A stretch of 7,345 nt of DNA from GCA-003244245 sp032230565. Its GTDB lineage: Bacteria > Actinomycetota > Actinomycetes > Mycobacteriales > Pseudonocardiaceae. Where the stretch lies: assembly GCA_032230565.1 (NCBI GenBank), contig JAVXWL010000243.1, positions 1-7,345 of the forward strand, read 5' to 3'. Below are positions 5,807 through 7,345 of this stretch, in pieces. The position numbers and the translations under genes were made by a program. The first letter of the stretch is position 1, and the number at the start of each line of letters is the position of its first letter. The notes beneath the pieces were generated by a model. It saw nothing but the letters and a program-made list of their open reading frames with translations. It was not told the origin of the DNA and ran no database searches.

Positions 5807-6403
5807 CTAATGCCGGTTGAGAGTGCCGATGCCCAATGATCCAATCGGGCCGGCGGCGCTGCCGTCGCCTCGGTCGTCGGCTGCGGCTACTTCCTTTTCG
5901 ACCTCGCGGACGTAGCTTTCGGGGTCCTTGTCGACTGGTGTGACGCCAGCGAAATGCGTGGCCTCAAAAGCAGCGAAAGCCACTGCGATGTCGTGGCGCA
6001 GCTGGAGCCCGGCGTGGCGGCGGAAGTCGGTGAGGCCCTCACGCTCTTCTTCGGCCATGTGATCGCTGTTGGCCTCGTTGGCCTTGGCGACCGCGTCATA
6101 CCAGCCGTCGCTGCCGACATTGTGATCCGCTACCGCGGCAACCGCGTCGCGGATGTCGTTGTGATCGTCGATCGCATCTACGGTCTCCTCTGCCGGATCT
6201 AGGCTGCCAACGCCTTTGCCCACTCGCAGCAACTGCGGATAGAAGAGCTGCTCTTCCGCCTCGGCGTGTACCTCGAGAAATGCTGACAGCCGATCCCAGA
6301 CAGCACTCAGCGCCGCAGTTTCGGTGCGGTCGATCTGTTCAAGGATCGCGAACAGCCGCCGCTGCTCATGATGATCGTCAAGTATAAGCTGGGTGATGTC
6401 CAC
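5807..6403 (-). CDS. Hemerythrin HHE domain protein
   Basis: This 198-residue cytosolic protein has a hemerythrin-like four-helix bundle over residues about 1-150. Likely iron ligands are His11/His12 and Glu13 (HHE), His46 and Glu50 (HAEAEEQLFYP), His81 (DDHND) and His115 with Glu119 (HMAEEE). These supply the non-heme di-iron site that binds O2, NO or peroxide. The C-terminal 45 residues are charged and Gly-rich and probably disordered. The start is GTG (complement of 6401-6403), with GGGAG a few bases upstream on the minus strand. Actinobacterial members of this type are tied to oxidative or nitrosative stress; some show catalase-like activity (Rv2633c of M. tuberculosis), which I infer only by family. 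It lies 218 bases downstream of the VIT1/CCC1-type transporter gene on the same strand and converges on the methyltransferase with 20 bases between the stops. Confidence 0.87.
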   Translation of the reverse strand: MDITQLILDDHHEQRRLFAILEQIDRTETAALSAVWDRLSAFLEVHAEAEEQLFYPQLLRVGKGVGSLDPAEETVDAIDDHNDIRDAVAAVADHNVGSDGWYDAVAKANEANSDHMAEEEREGLTDFRRHAGLQLRHDIAVAFAAFEATHFAGVTPVDKDPESYVREVEKEVAAADDRGDGSAAGPIGSLGIGTLNRH

Positions 6404-6438
6404 GGCTCTCCCATTCCGGCTGTGTCCTACAATCAGCC

Positions 6439-6465
6439 GTATCCGGCCGATCAGTCGTCCAACAC
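6439..6465 (-). promoter_or_regulatory. Possible SigF-like promoter of the hemerythrin gene
   Basis: On the minus strand GTGTT, 16 bases, then GGATAC lies about 36 bases before the GTG start. The mycobacterial SigF pattern is roughly GGWWT-N16/17-GGGTAY, so spacing and position fit while three bases differ. A stress sigma factor would suit a hemerythrin gene, but the match is imperfect and no mapped start supports it. The rest of the 6404-6621 gap shows no gene. Confidence 0.25.
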
Positions 6466-6621
6466 AATTCAGTCGTGCGCACCCATGAGTCCGACCGGCC
6501 TCAGGATGCCCACACAGGAACTGGACGAAACCAGAAGAGTCCGAAGACGTCGACTATCCGCCCACACCACCAGACTGAGGATCGCCACCGCGTGGCCGCG
6601 TTGGGTCAAACGTGGATGAGA

Positions 6622-7345
6622 TCAGGAAACGGCGGTGCCGATGAGGTGCCCAACGCCGAAGGTGACGGCGGCGGCTAGACCACCGGCAATCACCTGGCGC
6701 ACTCCGGAGCGCAGCGCGGACCGACCGTTGAGGATCCCGATTCCGGCACCGACTGCGAACAACGCGAGGACCGCCAATGCGATCGCCGCCAGTAGAGCCG
6801 CGCTGCCACCGCGAATGAGGTAAGGCAGCACCACAACGAAGGCACCCAAGGCGAAAGCGAGCAGACTTGAGATCGCGGCTGACCACGGGGAGCCCAGCTC
6901 GTCGGGATCCAGGCCAAGTTCCTCCCGGGCGAGCGTGTCCAGGGCAACCTCCGGGTTGGCCATGATGCGGTCAGCCAGTCGTTCGGCGTCCGCGCGGTCC
7001 AGGCCCTTGGCACGGTAGAGCAGCACGAGTTCGGCGCGCTCCTCCTCCGGCTTCTCAGCCACCTCCTGAGCCTCCAAAGAGATCTCCCGCTGGTACATCT
7101 CCCGTTGACTCGACATCGACACGTATTCACCAGCAGCCATGGAGAACGCGCCTGCCAGCAAGCCAGCGATCCCAGCCAACAGGATCGCGGTGCGGGAGGA
7201 CCCCGAGCCGGCGAAGCCCATCACCAGCGCAGTATTGGACACCAATCCGTCACTGACGCCGAACACCCCGGCCCGCAGGCTGCCGGAGCGGTCGGTGCGG
7301 TGCCAGGGTTCCCTGCGTGCGATTTGCTGCTGCGGGTTAGGACGG
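6622..7345 (-). CDS. VIT1/CCC1 family iron/manganese transporter, 5' end outside the window
   Basis: The frame is open from the right edge to TGA (complement of 6622-6624), giving about 240 visible residues. It is a membrane protein of the VIT1/CCC1 family, which moves Fe2+ or Mn2+ out of the cytosol. TM1 has the family motif FGVSDGLVSNTALVMGFAGS. TM2 is AGIAGLLAGAFSMAAGEYVS, followed by the acidic cytosolic region (SQREMYQREI, EKPEEERAEL) whose Glu residues bind metal in plant VIT1. Three hydrophobic segments follow (AAISSLLAFALGAFVVVLPY, an Ala/Leu-rich one, and VIAGGLAAAVTFGVGHLIG). A GTG at 7264-7266 is possible, but residues upstream (REPWHRTDRSGSLRAG) resemble the usual pre-TM1 segment, so the true start lies beyond 7345. 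It precedes the hemerythrin gene, giving an iron-handling pair. Confidence 0.88.
   Translation of the reverse strand, partial: RPNPQQQIARREPWHRTDRSGSLRAGVFGVSDGLVSNTALVMGFAGSGSSRTAILLAGIAGLLAGAFSMAAGEYVSMSSQREMYQREISLEAQEVAEKPEEERAELVLLYRAKGLDRADAERLADRIMANPEVALDTLAREELGLDPDELGSPWSAAISSLLAFALGAFVVVLPYLIRGGSAALLAAIALAVLALFAVGAGIGILNGRSALRSGVRQVIAGGLAAAVTFGVGHLIGTAVS

Overview
The window is high-GC DNA with dense coding on both strands. GTG starts are used beside ATG. The families present are common in Actinobacteria: a mycothiol-dependent maleylpyruvate isomerase-like protein, an SCO6745-family protein and a VIT1/CCC1-type transporter. An actinomycete, perhaps a mycobacterium or relative, is the best guess; the sequence alone does not settle the genus.

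Layout. Bases 1-33 look like the tail of a gene entering from the left. After a 258-base gap carrying a perfect 19-bp palindrome (244-262) comes a fumarylacetoacetate hydrolase (FAH) family enzyme (292-1176, +), converging on an RraA / 4-hydroxy-4-methyl-2-oxoglutarate aldolase-like enzyme (1189-1881, -). From about 1900 to 4800 the DNA is a patchwork of intact and decaying genes: a short fragment resembling the start of an SCO6745-family gene (1917-1951), a maleylpyruvate isomerase-like gene without its N-terminal domain (2188-2784), an SCO6745-family gene with an abnormal C-terminal tail (2836-3783), a broken LuxR-type regulator on the minus strand (about 3695-4010), a doubtful small ORF (4082-4237), and a small conserved protein (4269-4571) followed by a shortened copy of itself (4618-4794). 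The copy sits directly before an intact SAM-dependent O-methyltransferase (4800-5786, +).

The right end is on the minus strand and has an iron theme: a hemerythrin HHE protein (5807-6403) downstream of a VIT1/CCC1-type iron/manganese transporter (6622 to the window edge, 5' end outside). An iron-storage or oxidative-stress role for this pair is an inference from the families.

I see no tRNA, rRNA, CRISPR array, transposase or phage gene. Nothing here is clearly a new multi-gene system. The most instructive part is gene decay: two deletions in the duplicated small gene compensate each other's frame, and two convergent gene tails appear to have been joined after losing their ends.
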